Shown: in pieces, positions 46,041-58,043 of the stretch
Layout: each line of letters starts with the position of its first letter
Position numbering within the stretch: position 1 is the first letter of the stretch
Origin: Owenia fusiformis
Taxonomy: Eukaryota > Annelida > Polychaeta > Sabellida > Oweniidae
Length of the DNA stretch: 64,000 bases
Assembly: GCA_903813345.2 (NCBI GenBank)
Contig: CAIIXF020000011.1
Span: 27,582,166 to 27,646,165, forward strand
Reading direction: 5' to 3'
Notes under the pieces: generated by a model
Told to the model about the DNA's origin: nothing
What the model saw: only the letters and a program-made list of their open reading frames with translations
Database searches by the model: none
Made by a program: the position numbers and the translations under genes

Positions 46041-46293
46041 TTGAGAGTCTCTGAAAACCACAATCAATACCATTGAGTGTGTGGTGTATACTATCTTTAT
46101 CATTATTTCTAAGATTTACAATAACATCTTTTTAGCAAAATGTCCGATTTTCTTCCATATTAATGTGAACAAATATAAACAAACATAGAATGATTCTATT
46201 GGTTGAGTCAACAATTTCAGTTATTAGGGAGGTTAAGATCGCACTATTTTGATGAACGTACACATGGAATGTGTAAACTTATGGTCCCCTATT

Positions 46294-47082
46294 CACGGTG
46301 TTATAGCATGACGGTTACGTCAAGGCGATTTGCAAAATTTTGCGGTAACGATAACAAAAAATGGCGGATGGGAAAGGCAGCATGTCCTCTTTCTCGCCTG
46401 TAGGAAATATTCACAGATAAGATTTCCTTTTAAACTAGTTCCATTCGGTGACGTATATATGGATGGTTATAAACACTGGGTCAAATCTGCCAGGTGGTCT
46501 ACAAGAAACAGAATATAATCTGTAAACCTAATGACTGAGATATCAAAGTTTATAATATTTGGTCCATTCTCGTGTTGTCTCAGTACATGAGCCACTCAAA
46601 ATATTAACTGTAAGTATAAGTAAACTGTGTATAACTACTACAAATTCAAAAAACATTATTATGGCTTGAGTAGAACATAGGTGGTTTCCAATGCTCAATT
46701 GGCTTTGTATGATCGTATGTAGGTTACATCTATATACCACAAGGTTTTTAGGCAATGTAGACCATGCCCTAACAACAAAAACAAAAATAAACAAATTACT
46801 AAATTTTTGTGTAGTTTTGAATTGAACAGTTTTTCTCTTATTTCATGTTATCCCCGGGCATCAATTTGCAAAGGCTACGTTCAAAATATACATTACTGAA
46901 AGTATCACCGAATGCGATTTTTACATAAATCGTTCATCCTTTCATTGATACACAGAAATAGAAAATAATGCGCCAACCTTAGTTTTCTCTTCCATCGCGG
47001 CCATTTTATTGGATAAATTAGTGAACGTAGCTGTCCAACCTCATTTTCAGAGGTGGCGTAACCGTCATGCTATAACACCGTG
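46294..47082. mobile_element. MITE with TIR CACGGTGTTATAGCATGACG and CTATT duplication
   Basis: 26-base perfect TIRs (from CACGGTG at 46294 and its inverse ending at 47082), flanked by CTATT at 46289-46293 and 47083-47087. No transposase. It is nested in the 3.9-kb element. Ends that start CAC..TG with a 5-base duplication recall Transib-type elements, but the fourth base (G) departs from the usual A/T, so the assignment is open. Confidence 0.75.
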
Positions 47083-47258
47083 CTATTGACTATTTTCACA
47101 TCACTGGCCTCTTTTTGTTGCCTGATTGATATAATGCCAATTGATGTAATGGTCCCCAGTTAAACCAGTTGAGAGATGGACAACATTACTGGGGGTCATA
47201 ACAGTACTCGTTCATGTTCAAGTTCTCACACAAGTGTTTTACACAGTCTGTAGCCAGC

Positions 47259-47315
47259 TTTTACCAAGGGGTAGGAGCAGTTTTACCAAGGGGTAGGAGC
47301 AGTTTTACCAAGGGC
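47259..47315 (+). repeat. 22-bp tandem repeat
   Basis: TTTTACCAAGGGGTAGGAGC AG is present twice, followed by a third partial unit ending AAGGGCAAAGC. Confidence 0.75.
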
Positions 47316-48703
47316 AAAGCTTTTGCCTAGGGATGAACTTTTTGACAGTTTTGGCTAAAAAATCATGCGAAGTGCTCAGATTGGTGAGAAACTGCATCAT
47401 TTTGAAAGAATCTCTTGGGGGAGCAGCAGCTCCCTTTATCTCTCCCCCTCTACCTGGCTAATTTTCACATTTTTTATATTTCTACTATTCAAATTGACCA
47501 ATCCCCATTCATGTCATTTTAACAGGTCCCTTCATTACTTTACACCAGTGTTCATTAATCCCTTGTTTTCTAGTCGTATGTGCTTTTATTATTCAGTTTC
47601 ACTATCTATTGTTTTGCCATGCCAGTTTTACTTGTTTGCATGCTGAGTTTGTTTTATGTAATGTTTTTTGTTCCTTAAATGGTTTACACATTCACTCAGT
47701 TGAGTTGGGGTGTTGCCCCATTACTAGTTAATGTTGCCTAGAGTTTGTGACTGTACATACACAAAGTATTTCAAATATATATTTTAGAAAACATTTTATA
47801 TTTGATTCCCACCCAAGGGTCTTCCACTCACCCATTAACATAAACAAAACATGAACTCTAATAAAAATGCCAACAAGACTGCAAGGGAAACTTAATCTAT
47901 GAATTGGACTTTGCCATATCACATGTATTAGTCCCGTGATCAGGGAGGGGGTGGAGGGGGGTTGAGAGACGACCCTCTCCCCTAGACACATTTTCTGTCA
48001 ACATCCTGCAATTTTTCACCACTTTAGTACTTTTCAAGTGATGTTCGAATGATGCTTTCATTTAATTGCTTGCAATGATGGTTTCTCTTGAAAATTCATG
48101 CACATAAGGTGATCTAGTATTTCAACACAGGACCCTGAAAGCGCTATTTGAGCTTGAAGTAGAAGTATTCATAGTATTACTGTTTGTATTATTAATCTCT
48201 ACGATTTTTCAATAGGCTAACTCAGTCAGTGAATGCAGGATTAAAACACAACACACATGAGTAATTCACCCACCTATGCATGTTATTATTGAAAAACATT
48301 GCCATCTTTTACATCACTCCTAAATTATTTTTGTAAACATGCATTTTAAGAGGTTCATTTTTTCAAAAAAAACTCAAAAACAAACTTCATGGAGTTCCTT
48401 ACATATTTTACTTGATGAAACATGTGTTCAAGTACAATGTAACTTTGCATGAAAAATTGTAAAAAAAATGAGGGACGATAGTGAAAATGACGAATGTATT
48501 TTGAAAAAGCTTGTTGATGGGTGGATTAAACATAGATTATAAGATAATCCAATTGATCTGGAAACTATTCTTTGAACTTTTCTTGAAGATTATAGATTCG
48601 CCTTTCCCAAGCATTTACTTTTTACAGCCAGAAACTACTCACAAAAAAATTATCAACTGTCAAAATTATCAAAAGTCTGTTGCGATACTTTCCCTGCTCC
48701 TTT

Positions 48704-49688
48704 AACTAGAATACATGGTGGTAACAAAAACCTAGAAATAAGTGCATATGAAGCTCTTTTGCAGATGAAGTTTTTAAATAAATAAAAGGCAAAATATCGT
48801 GAGAGATCACAGCGTTCAATCAGTTCGATTCATCTTGATAACAGGGGAGATGTGATGAGAATCATGAAAAGGGCAATGAGTAAACAGGACCAGTGATCAT
48901 AATTATGAATGATCTGTTTAACAACCTCCAACCGCAGGGGTCCACGATCCAGAATATCTAATCTGGAGCTCTGTATTATGTAGGTCTGGGTGGAGGATGC
49001 TGTTCAAACCTTCAAAATTGAGAAAATAAACGCTGTAAACGTGAACATTCTGTTGGAACGTATTTAAAATAGAATAAGATAGTGGAGGTCGTGGATAAGA
49101 TGATAATTGCAGAAAGAATAACTCCACTATCTGTTATCTCTCATTTAGGCGATCAAACATGGGAAAAGTCATTTATATCAATCTGTTATATCTTAGAACG
49201 CAAATGAAGATCCCTCGAAAATAAGAAATATCAAACACTCTGCTTCTAGCAATGTTCCTTGTGCAGTTTGATTGAATAATGGAGCACAATTTTTTAAATA
49301 ACATTTTCCCAAAACAAAATGTTTTCTATCGTTTACTATTATCAGAAATGAAAAGGTTTTGGCCCAGATGGTTGAGGAATCGACATGAAAAATAAATACT
49401 TCAAGTCGATCTGTGGTCAAGGTTAGCAAATCTGAGTAGGTTCTAAGATCATATTCTGTGAGACTAGCTTCTAGACTCCATTACTTATAGTGCTTGAAAT
49501 AAGTGGCGTTCTTTGTTATTTCTAACCAAAATGTTCTCCTCGCTATTTGTTGCTGTATAAAAAGTCTGGTAAAAATGGACAATTTGAGGATCCCGCCCGA
49601 TTGCCTATTGACTTTGAAACGACTAAGTTGTTATGAAAGTTTGACAACTATAGTCAAAAAAATTCTCTTTTTAAAAGTAGTAGCTATT
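48704..49688. other. Intergenic
   Basis: No gene, RNA or repeat was recognised. The short frames at 48918-49127, 49193-49429 and 49503-49721 look random; the last runs into the repeat below. Confidence 0.4.
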
Positions 49689-51481
49689 GGCAAAACTGCC
49701 CTAATTCACGTCACCTACTAGTCAATGGGCAAAAGGGCAAACGCCTGACTTTTTATCTCGAGTTATGGATTTATATGGCCTCACTGGCCTATCTGAGGTT
49801 CTAAAGCTATGTCTAAGCTACATCTTGACACTAAACTCAATAGGGGCCAACCATCTACTTTTTGAAATAATTAGTCAATTGTGACACTACCCCCTCTCTC
49901 TGCCGACACAAATTGAAATTCACAAAAATGAAGGCAAAATTAATACGCCACTTGACTCGAAATTTTCCTTCAGATAACCCAAATAAACGCATTTTCAGAA
50001 GAAATGGCATGTTGTCATTGCAAAAAGATGACAACTGTGCCTACATACTAGCTTACTGACTCGGCATGATCACAATTGTGTTGGGACTGCATTTATTTTT
50101 GAATACTACTTTTTTCTATTCAGCGGAAGTGACGTATTAGGGCATTTTGGCCTAATAGCCACATGGTTGGATGATTTCTGGCTTTAAATTGCGTTTTTCC
50201 AATTTACTAGAGTTTTTCAAGTAGTTTTGTGCAGTTTAAGAATATTCTGACAGCAATTATGAAAAATATGGCTACTTCATTACCCCTGGGGTCATTTTTC
50301 CAAGAACCAAATGGGTTTCCCTTAAATTTGACTAGTTTTTCATTTACATCATGAAATCCAATGCCTGATGGTGACATTTTACATTATTGTGACAAGAAAT
50401 TGAGTATTTTATTGCATATTGCGATTTTTAGCCAAAATCACTGAACCGTGAACCAGAAAATTGGGCAAATTTGGCCTACTTTTTGGCAAAATCTTACTAA
50501 AATTATCACTTTTTCATACTTTATTCCATTCAACAACCTCCTGATGTGAAAAATGATGACAAATTTGATCAGTTTTGACTCTGGCCTATAGAATTGGGAC
50601 TTTTGAGATGTTTTTAGCTCGAATTTAGTCATTCAGAGTGAACAAATACATCCAAAATTGACACTTAACTCACCCAATCTCTGACTGCACCCCCGATATG
50701 TACCTTCATTCTTTACTGGAAACCATAAGATGGACAATTCAATCTTCATTATGAATAGCAACTCATTGGCTTCCCCATTCACGACAACATATGACATTTA
50801 GGGGTCATTAAGGACGAAATTGTAGCCAAATATCGTCAAAATCAGTGGTTTTTGGGGTAAAAAGCGAAAACTGCTGATTCAGCAAAAACATTAAATTTGT
50901 TCATGAAAATTCCCCTTTTTGCCTCCGTCCAGAATATGTTCCACACTAATAAACTTCAATTCTGGGCGTTTCTGAGTAGTTTTAAAAAATTTTGGTCACT
51001 TTCACATGTGACTAATAGGCAAAACTGCCCTAATTCACGTCACCTACTAGTCAATGGGCAAAAGGGCAAACGCCTGACTTTTTATCTCGAGTTATGGATT
51101 TATATGGCCTCACTGGCCTATCTGAGGTTCTAAAGCTATGTCTAAGCTACATCTTGACACTAAACTCAATAGGGGCCAACCATATACTTTTTGAAATAAT
51201 TAGTCAATTGTGACACTACCCCCTCTCTCTGCCGACACAAATTGAAATTCACAAAAATGAAGGCAAAATTAATACGCCACTTGACTCGAAATTTTCCTTC
51301 AGATAACCAAAATAAACGCATTTTCAGAAGAAATGGCATGTTGTCATTGCAAAAAGATGACAACTGTGCCTACATACTAGCTTACTGACTCGGCATGATC
51401 ACAATTGTGTTGGGACTACATTTATTTTTGAATACTACTTTTTTCTATTCAGCGGAAGTGACGTATTAGGGCATTTTGGCC
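49689..51481. mobile_element. Composite structure: two 464-bp direct repeats around an 865-bp core
   Basis: Copies 49689-50152 and 51018-51481 differ at about three sites. Each copy starts GGCAAAACTGCCCTAATTCA and ends with the approximate inverse (TGACGTATTAGGGCATTTTGGCC, given here as its last 20: ACGTATTAGGGCATTTTGGC plus C). The core (50153-51017) begins TAATAGCCACATG and ends CATGTGACTAATA, again inverted. Outside, ATT precedes the first copy (49686-49688) and follows the second (51482-51484). No frame of note is present. The layout resembles either an LTR-like non-autonomous element or a pair of MITEs bracketing a third. Confidence 0.65.
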
Positions 51482-54400
51482 ATTGCAGGATTATTTGTGT
51501 GACTTTTGATGAAATCGTGACTCTTTAAAGTTAGCCCCCTACATATGCCAAGCTATGTCACTCTACACCACACGGGTTGTTGAAGAGTGCTCGAGTCCTC
51601 AATGACTTGCTTTGGGGCTCTTTATACTGACCTTTTATATCCTTAATATAAACCCCATTAGAGTTAACCTCTTAGAATCTAAAGTTAATTCCTACGTCAT
51701 AAAGCAGAGTGATTCTGGTTCACGAATAGTTCGTCCATCCGTCCACCTCAGTTGTTTGGTTAATAGTGATCTTCGTCAAATATGCCCTCCACTAGCATTT
51801 CGTAAGTTTCACGCCCAACGTATATCGAGATATTGCAGATTTATGAGTGTACATTGCATTATTCAATAGCACTTACAATCCATTATGTGTACCTCCTAGG
51901 TATAGTTCTACTTCATAAGCATGTGAACAAAGTGCGGTAAAGGAATATCTGGAGGTTTCGCAGAATTTTGTGTTTTGGCCTCACGTATCCGCAACTGCAT
52001 ATTTAAATGTGAAAACGTGGGTTTTCCATCAATACGTTACTACAAAGACGTGAGCCTAGAAACGTTTTGAGAAATCTCTCTAATTGTAAAAATAACTTGA
52101 CGTTCTAGAGATAGTGTAAAAACAAGGGCTCTCTTCCTTTTCCTGTTTTAAAGGTGTTCTACAATTTATTTTTAACTCGTCAAATGAATGTTTAACACAG
52201 CAAGTAGTGATTGCCTTAAATATGTCGAGCATCTTCCCAAATAAAGGAGGCTCACCAAACCCATGTCGAGAAACAGTATAGATTAGATACATTATGACTC
52301 CTCCTTTATCTAGAAACGTTTTTGCTATCAAAGCAAATAACCATGTGGTAGAGAGAATTGGAATTTAGACAGATTAAATGAAACAGACAGTGATGGGAGA
52401 TTGAACGTGATCCATCAGATTGGGTGCTTTCAAAAATAGACATATCAGTAAATGGAAAATGTCAATAAGAATACACAGATGGCAACATTCTAAAACAGAA
52501 AATCAATAACAATACTGAAGCATACTGAATACAATAACTGAAGGTATTAACACAATACGTAACGTATTTTAAGTTTGATTTAAATTGGATTTTGGCGATT
52601 TACAAGCAATTAGTTAGAATTCCATACTTTCTCAAACTAAACACTGATTGAACCAATATTACCTACTGCTAACTCAACTAACTTAACTTACTAACTTACC
52701 GAGACATCGTATCATTGGTCAGTTTTTTCTTCATTCGCCAATTCCAAAATTCTGATTTTAATACTTCTAGTACATTAGATACGTCGGACCAATGCAGATT
52801 ACAGATAATGTCATCTTCTAAAACTAATTACAATGTTTAACGTAAATTGTAGAAAGAAACGTTTCTTTAGTTGGCTGTCAGACTTCTTATCAATTAAACG
52901 TGAAAAGTTGCATTCATTTAGTTTCCATTTGTACGTAAAGGTACGTTACACAATCCTTAATGAAGATCACCTGTTCCACGTTTTATCGTTCAAACTGTGA
53001 GGATGCCGTTCACTGTTAGCTTTACGTCATTCATTTATCTAGAATCCTGGTGCTCGGGATCATTTGTGAGTTTATAGATATTGTCACAGTTTAAATGATG
53101 CCATTGCCGGGGCCATATCTCGTGCAGATCATACTATGCACCAATGGTCATCAGTCGCGCGAAATATTGTCAAAATACTCAAAATCCGTGTATGTTTCTT
53201 GTTATTTCGTAACTGGTTGTCTACTCTGCGATCCTGCGTTGCGTGAAGTTGCGATGTTTATATTTCCAAGTTTGATCTTAGGCGTGCAGTTTATCCAGAA
53301 CTCCGATCTGAGTGCTGATTGCAATTTGCTCATGCAACTCTTCAATGATCCGGATCTAACAGCGATAATCTATCCTTCCTTACTTTTACCTTCCTTACCT
53401 AGTCGTTATTTATGGAGGTGAGTTAGCGGTAAGTGAAATCTAACATTCACAAATCGGTTCTTGTTAAACATCCCTTCTTACTGCGATAACCTTTACTTTG
53501 AGTCAATAATTCCGTGCATTTATTTAAGCCTAATTGAAACGGGGAATCATAGGTTTTCTGTGTTGGAAAGTTTGAATAATATCATAAACAAACTCTATCT
53601 TGAACTAAAGAATAGGTTTTCCACTTCAGGTTTACTGTGATTGTTTGCAGGGAACTGCAAGAACTTGGATTATGTGACCTTACATAATACATCTTATTTC
53701 GAACAAAAGTTCCATAATTCATTTCTGGTTTGATTCGAGATACAACATACAAGGTGTAACGTCAATTACCTGTTCGGCATTTATCACAAATGGCTCTAAA
53801 CTTTCTTCACTCATTATATTTCCGTCGTGCGATTGTTTATGTTAGCTTTTTTTAACTTATGAGCAAACGCTACAATTAGTTAATATTTTCGCACTTTTGA
53901 AAATAAATTGTTCATGATATAAATGAACCAACTGGACTTAACATAGTATAACAACCAATTTAGAAACAATCACACGGAAACGAACAACGATCTAAAAACA
54001 ATATAAACACTAGAACGCAAGATGCTGTACCGTTGCAATAACTCTAAAACCGCTTTAATGATCACAGTCGGAAATCATGTAATGAGCAACGCACTTACCT
54101 CTGGTATATGGTCTTTATTTATTCACCCGTAACAGAATCGTATGCTGCATTCGAAATTCCACAGTACGGTCCTCGTTTCAAGTTCATATAGAGTAGAGCA
54201 GAGATGGAATAAAAGTTTGGGAATGCTAAGACACTTTTGTAGTAGTCCACTTTTGTTTATATCATCCTGGAAAAAGTAGCAAGTCATTAAATTCTACATA
54301 TTCACTGATGTGAAAGTGGTAATTAATTGTTGAGAGTGCTAAAAATAACAAGTTTATTTCCTAATATAAATTATAAGATGAACATTATCTCCTAATAACG

Positions 54401-54582
54401 TCAACCGTGACTGAAAGATGTTCCAAAGGTGAAGATGTCAATGATGCAAAATGCTACTTTACTCATCAAGTTATTAAAACATTCATCTTACACTTATCAT
54501 AGGCTATATCAGCTATCTTTAAACCCGAAATCATACAATACCCATCACTTCAACGATTGTAAGATTGTGCCAAGATGCTATA
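51482..54582. other. Intergenic; one weak coding candidate at 53095-53421
   Basis: No supported gene. The frame at 53095-53421 (plus) encodes a 108-residue hydrophobic sequence of unknown type and could at most be an exon, since GGTGAGT follows it. No conserved motif supports it. Nothing else was recognised. Confidence 0.3.
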
Positions 54583-54671
54583 CACAGGGAGATATACCGA
54601 GTACTAAAATAGTACTCATGGCATTTTAGCGCTAATTGAGTACTCATTTCAGCAAATATTAGTACTAAATG

Positions 54672-54920
54672 AGCACTCATGATATGAGTACTGATTTATT
54701 GCATGTTTTAGTACTAAATGAGTACTCATATGATGAGTGATAAGATAGCGCTAATTTCATTGATTTTTCATTACTCAATGAGCACTCATACTATGAGCAC
54801 TAATTAATTGCATGTTTTAGTACTAAATGAGTACTCATATGATGAGTGATAAAATAGCGCTAATTTCATTGATTTTTCATTACTCAATGAGCGCTCATAT
54901 TATGAGTACTAATTTATTGC
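54672..54920 (+). repeat. 109-bp tandem repeat in the AGTACT element
   Basis: AGCACTCAT/AGCGCTCAT marks unit starts at 54672, 54781 and 54890. Each unit contains TTTTAGTACTAAATGAGTAC and TAGCGCTAATTTCATTG. Confidence 0.8.
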
Positions 54921-55369
54921 TCATGTTTCACGAGTGATAGAATAGTACTCAAAGATTAAAATGTTGATAAAAAAAAATTTAATTGATGAAGTAAATATAG
55001 AATACGTAATTAATTACATTTTAATTAAACGAAAACATGGAAAAATATATCGTGAAGTTTTTCCAAAAATTCCCATTCCTGTAGCTATTTCATGTAACGG
55101 GTTGAAGCTAGGAAACAAAATGACAGACACCATACTATTCCATTCTTGAGAAAAGTGCATATATATATACATTGATTTGTCACTTAGAATAAGTGAAAGA
55201 TGAGGTTAGATAATTATAGAGAAGTTCTTAAAATTGCAAGGTAAGTGAGTACTATATGTGTTACAATTATAAGCTCACATGGGAGTAAGATTAAATAACA
55301 AAATTAAAGGTAGCGTGTGAATTGTATCCTAGTTACAATGATACCTACTGAGTGCTTATTATTTAGTAA

Positions 55370-56159
55370 CCCTACTATCACACCAAACTAGTTCCCACTA
55401 CGTTCTCGAAAACGGCCTTCAACTGTGTACGAACGGACTGGACCTACTAAGAACCGTTTGGGATCTATTTACAAACTTCATCGAACGTACTCGAACGGGT
55501 AGAACTTAGACAATGCTCAAAATGTTCTCGTAGTCGTCACGTTCTACAATTAGAACGAGTGACAACGTACTAACGACGAGCTGGACGTACTACGAACGGA
55601 ACCGTCGTACTTCAATCCTACTAGGGACGTTTTAACAACGAGTTGAACTGTCTGAGGACGTGTTGGGAACGAGGTAGAACTAATTTTAAACGGATTTAAG
55701 AACGTATTTAACACTGCTTATGAACGAGTTAGCAAACATATAGCTATCACACCGAACAAGTTGCCACTGCGTTCTTCAAAACTGGTTTTAAACTGTGTGC
55801 GAACGGAATGAACGTAGCTGCAACTTTCTAAGGTCTATTTACGAACTTTATGAACGTTCTCAGACGGGAATGTGATTTTAGAATTTTGAATCGATTCGAA
55901 ATTCGATGGCGACCATACCGTTCTGTAATCAGGTCATGTTGACCTTCTAGACTAAGGGACGCGTTCTACTACGTTGCACACCGACGTGGTACGACCTGAA
56001 CGAACTGCGAACGAGATGGACGTATTGAAGACTGTTTAAGAACGAAGAAGCTAATTATTTCAGACATATTTCCCGACCACAACCAGATTGATCCCGTTTT
56101 ACGACGTTTTCGTAGGACTGGCAAGAACGGGTATGAACTAGTTTGGTGTGATAGGGGGG
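55370..56159 (-). mobile_element. TAA element, long form, inverted copy F
   Basis: Runs from CCCTACTATCACACCAAACT to GGTGTGATAGGGGGG with TAA on both sides (55367-55369, 56160-56162). It is the reverse orientation of copies A-D. It holds the same internal degenerate TIR (CTATCACACCGAACAAG at about 55743) as copy A. CpG-bearing GAACG words are spaced at about 10.5 bases (see findings). It is nested in the AGTACT element. Confidence 0.8.
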
Positions 56160-56423
56160 TAAATGAACAATATTTTAGTGCTAAATGAGCAATTTTTTAG
56201 TACTAAAATAGCACTCATTTAGTACTAAAATATTACTTAAAATATTGATACTAAAACGGTACTAAAATAAACCTTTATTTTTCACAAAATTAGTACTAAA
56301 ATAGCACTCAAGTAGTAATAAATTAGTACTCTGGCAAAAGTGCACTCATGAGTACTCATGGCACGAGTGCTAATTTAGTACTTATTTTGTACTAATTTAG
56401 TACTCGGCATATCTCCCTGTGTA

Positions 56424-57547
56424 CATATTTGCTCCAACAAAAATCTATCTGATTTATTACTAGGTAGGTATAACCCCCCCCCCCAACCGTCATGTAAACT
56501 ATAGTAAATACAAGAACTAAACTTAATATTTTAAGAAACCTAGAAACCAACAACAGACCAATCCTATAGGCCTCTCTTGACATTTTACCAACTCACTCAC
56601 CCACCTTATATTATTAGAAGGAAAAGGTAGTTAGATAATAATCGTATCCTTTGAAAGCTGAATATATAATAATCATATCATTCAAAAGTTGAATGATAAT
56701 AATCTTTCAAATCTTAGTTGTATTATAATAATATATTTCTAAAATTGAATAATAATATTGAATAACAATCATATCCTTTGATTAATAATCTCATATGTTT
56801 ACCAAGTCACATTCGGGATGTGATATAAATTATGAAATCAAGCCTTATCATGCTGCATAGATACCTGCCTTGTTTATACAGGGTGTTCCATATGTTTCAG
56901 GAATGATGCTGTATTTTATTTTGGATTTTTGTATGGGCAGGGGGAGTTTTACAGTATCCCCCTACCAAAAGCTTGTTAACTGCGGGAATGAAGTATAATT
57001 GGGAATGAAGTATAATATGATGTGAGAGTATAACGCTGTGAATGAGTGCAATTTGATACCAATTCATACAACAAATACCATAATTATGCAAAATATCATG
57101 ATCATCATCGTGGTAAGCCATCTGCGATGCAACAGAGAGAGATGCTTTGAGTATCAAAATGCGTGATCATCATTATCTTCCTATGAACTTACTGTACCAA
57201 GATGGTACAATTCACTAATGTTTATCCAATACCCAAAGTTCAAGTCGCTATATTATTATATAAATATAGTTATATATATACACTACATATCTGCGATTAT
57301 ACCCTGTGTCGAAGAACCTTCTACCCTTTGTGAGATCTGGATTTTGCACTACTCTTCAAATTAAAAACAATTGATTGATCTACTTAATCCAATCAGAATA
57401 TGAAGTCAGAATAGTACATCTTCTGCCAACACCCCCCCCCCCCTCCTCCATAAGTTTGGCAACTGAAAGTTTTCAAATGATAGCACATTTGAGTCTGTCA
57501 ATGTAGTGTTTAAGTCTTAATTTTGTTCCTCAATTACAACAGTTTGG
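56424..57547. other. Intergenic with fragments of repeats
   Basis: AATAATAATC-like tracts lie at 56640-56790. A one-ended TIR (TACAGGGTGTTCCATATG) starts at about 56875, and the shared repeat of the first GPCR pseudogene lies at 57105-57175. A C run lies at 57430-57442. No gene was seen. Confidence 0.5.
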
Positions 57548-58043
57548 AAAGGAGGTGGGAAAGTATCGCAACAGATTTCGGACAGTCATAGTTGACCCCT
57601 TATAAGGAATAAGTAATTCCTATTCGATAAAGTGGAAAAAAATATTTCCCATGTTATTTTCCCAAAGGGAAATCACATGCGATCCATTGCTTTCAGCGAA
57701 TTTTGGTCACCCATAATGGATATCTTTAAAACCCCTGAAAGAATTACTTGTTCATTTAAAGGGGTTAATTGTGTGTCAAAACGCAACATACTAATGCAAC
57801 AAAAATTGAAAAAGCAGGGGTGGAAGGGGTTGAAAATCACGACAACATTTCAGAGAAAACATGTGGGTGGGTTGTTTGCATCTCCCCTGTCTCAAAGTCG
57901 AAATTATTTTATCATCTCTATGAGTGATTTTCCTAGAGATAATGCATTGGCCTAACATATGCACTTGTTTAAATCCTGAGAAAATAGCCAAAATCCAACA
58001 TATGACTGTCCGAAATCTGTTGCGATACTTTCCCTCCTCCTTT
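57548..58043. mobile_element. TIR element, 496 bp (GGGAAAGTATCGCAACAG family)
   Basis: Left AAAGGAGGTGGGAAAGTATC and inverse at the right, about 43 bases of TIR ending TTTCGGACAGTCATA. It is the only complete small copy of the family in the window. Its right part supplies the empty site for the mariner insertion at 10416. The 57632-57955 frame inside it is unrecognised. Confidence 0.7.

Larger units (their letters stand above)
44781..48703. mobile_element. Long-TIR element, 3.9 kb (GGGAAAGTATCGCAACAG family)
   Basis: Left AAAGAGCGAGGGAAAGTATC, right inverse. The arms stay similar for about 320 bases (44781-45095, 48385-48703), with shared blocks such as CCACCCATCAACAAGC and TTGTACTTGAACACATGTTT. 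It shares its end sequence with 57548-58043 and the split copy at 10353/11445. No transposase frame was found inside. The interior also hosts a 789-bp MITE (46294-47082) and a short inverted repeat (45914-46040). No clear target duplication was seen. Confidence 0.7.
54583..56421. mobile_element. AGTACT-rich TIR element (about 1.84 kb)
   Basis: The left end CACAGGGAGATATACCGAGT and the right end inverse (ACTCGGCATATCTCCCTGTG) are flanked by TA on each side (54581-54582, 56422-56423). The subterminal regions are packed with AGTACTAAA and GAGTACTCAT words, including the 12-base palindrome ATGAGTACTCAT at 54718. A 109-bp unit is tandemly repeated at 54672, 54781 and, in part, 54890. The right side (56163-56410) carries the same words inverted. 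A TAA element (55370-56159) sits inside. No transposase; the 62-codon frame at 54961-55149 is unrecognised. Confidence 0.7.

Noticed and set aside
49689-51481. Simple LTR retrotransposon with 464-bp LTRs
   Set aside because: The repeats do not begin TG or end CA, each has its own inverted ends, and no primer site or polypurine tract was seen beside them; left as an open composite instead.
53095-53421. 108-codon hydrophobic frame as a new membrane protein gene
   Set aside because: No motif, no convincing promoter or partner exon; could occur by chance in AT-rich DNA. Kept only as a weak note in the region entry.
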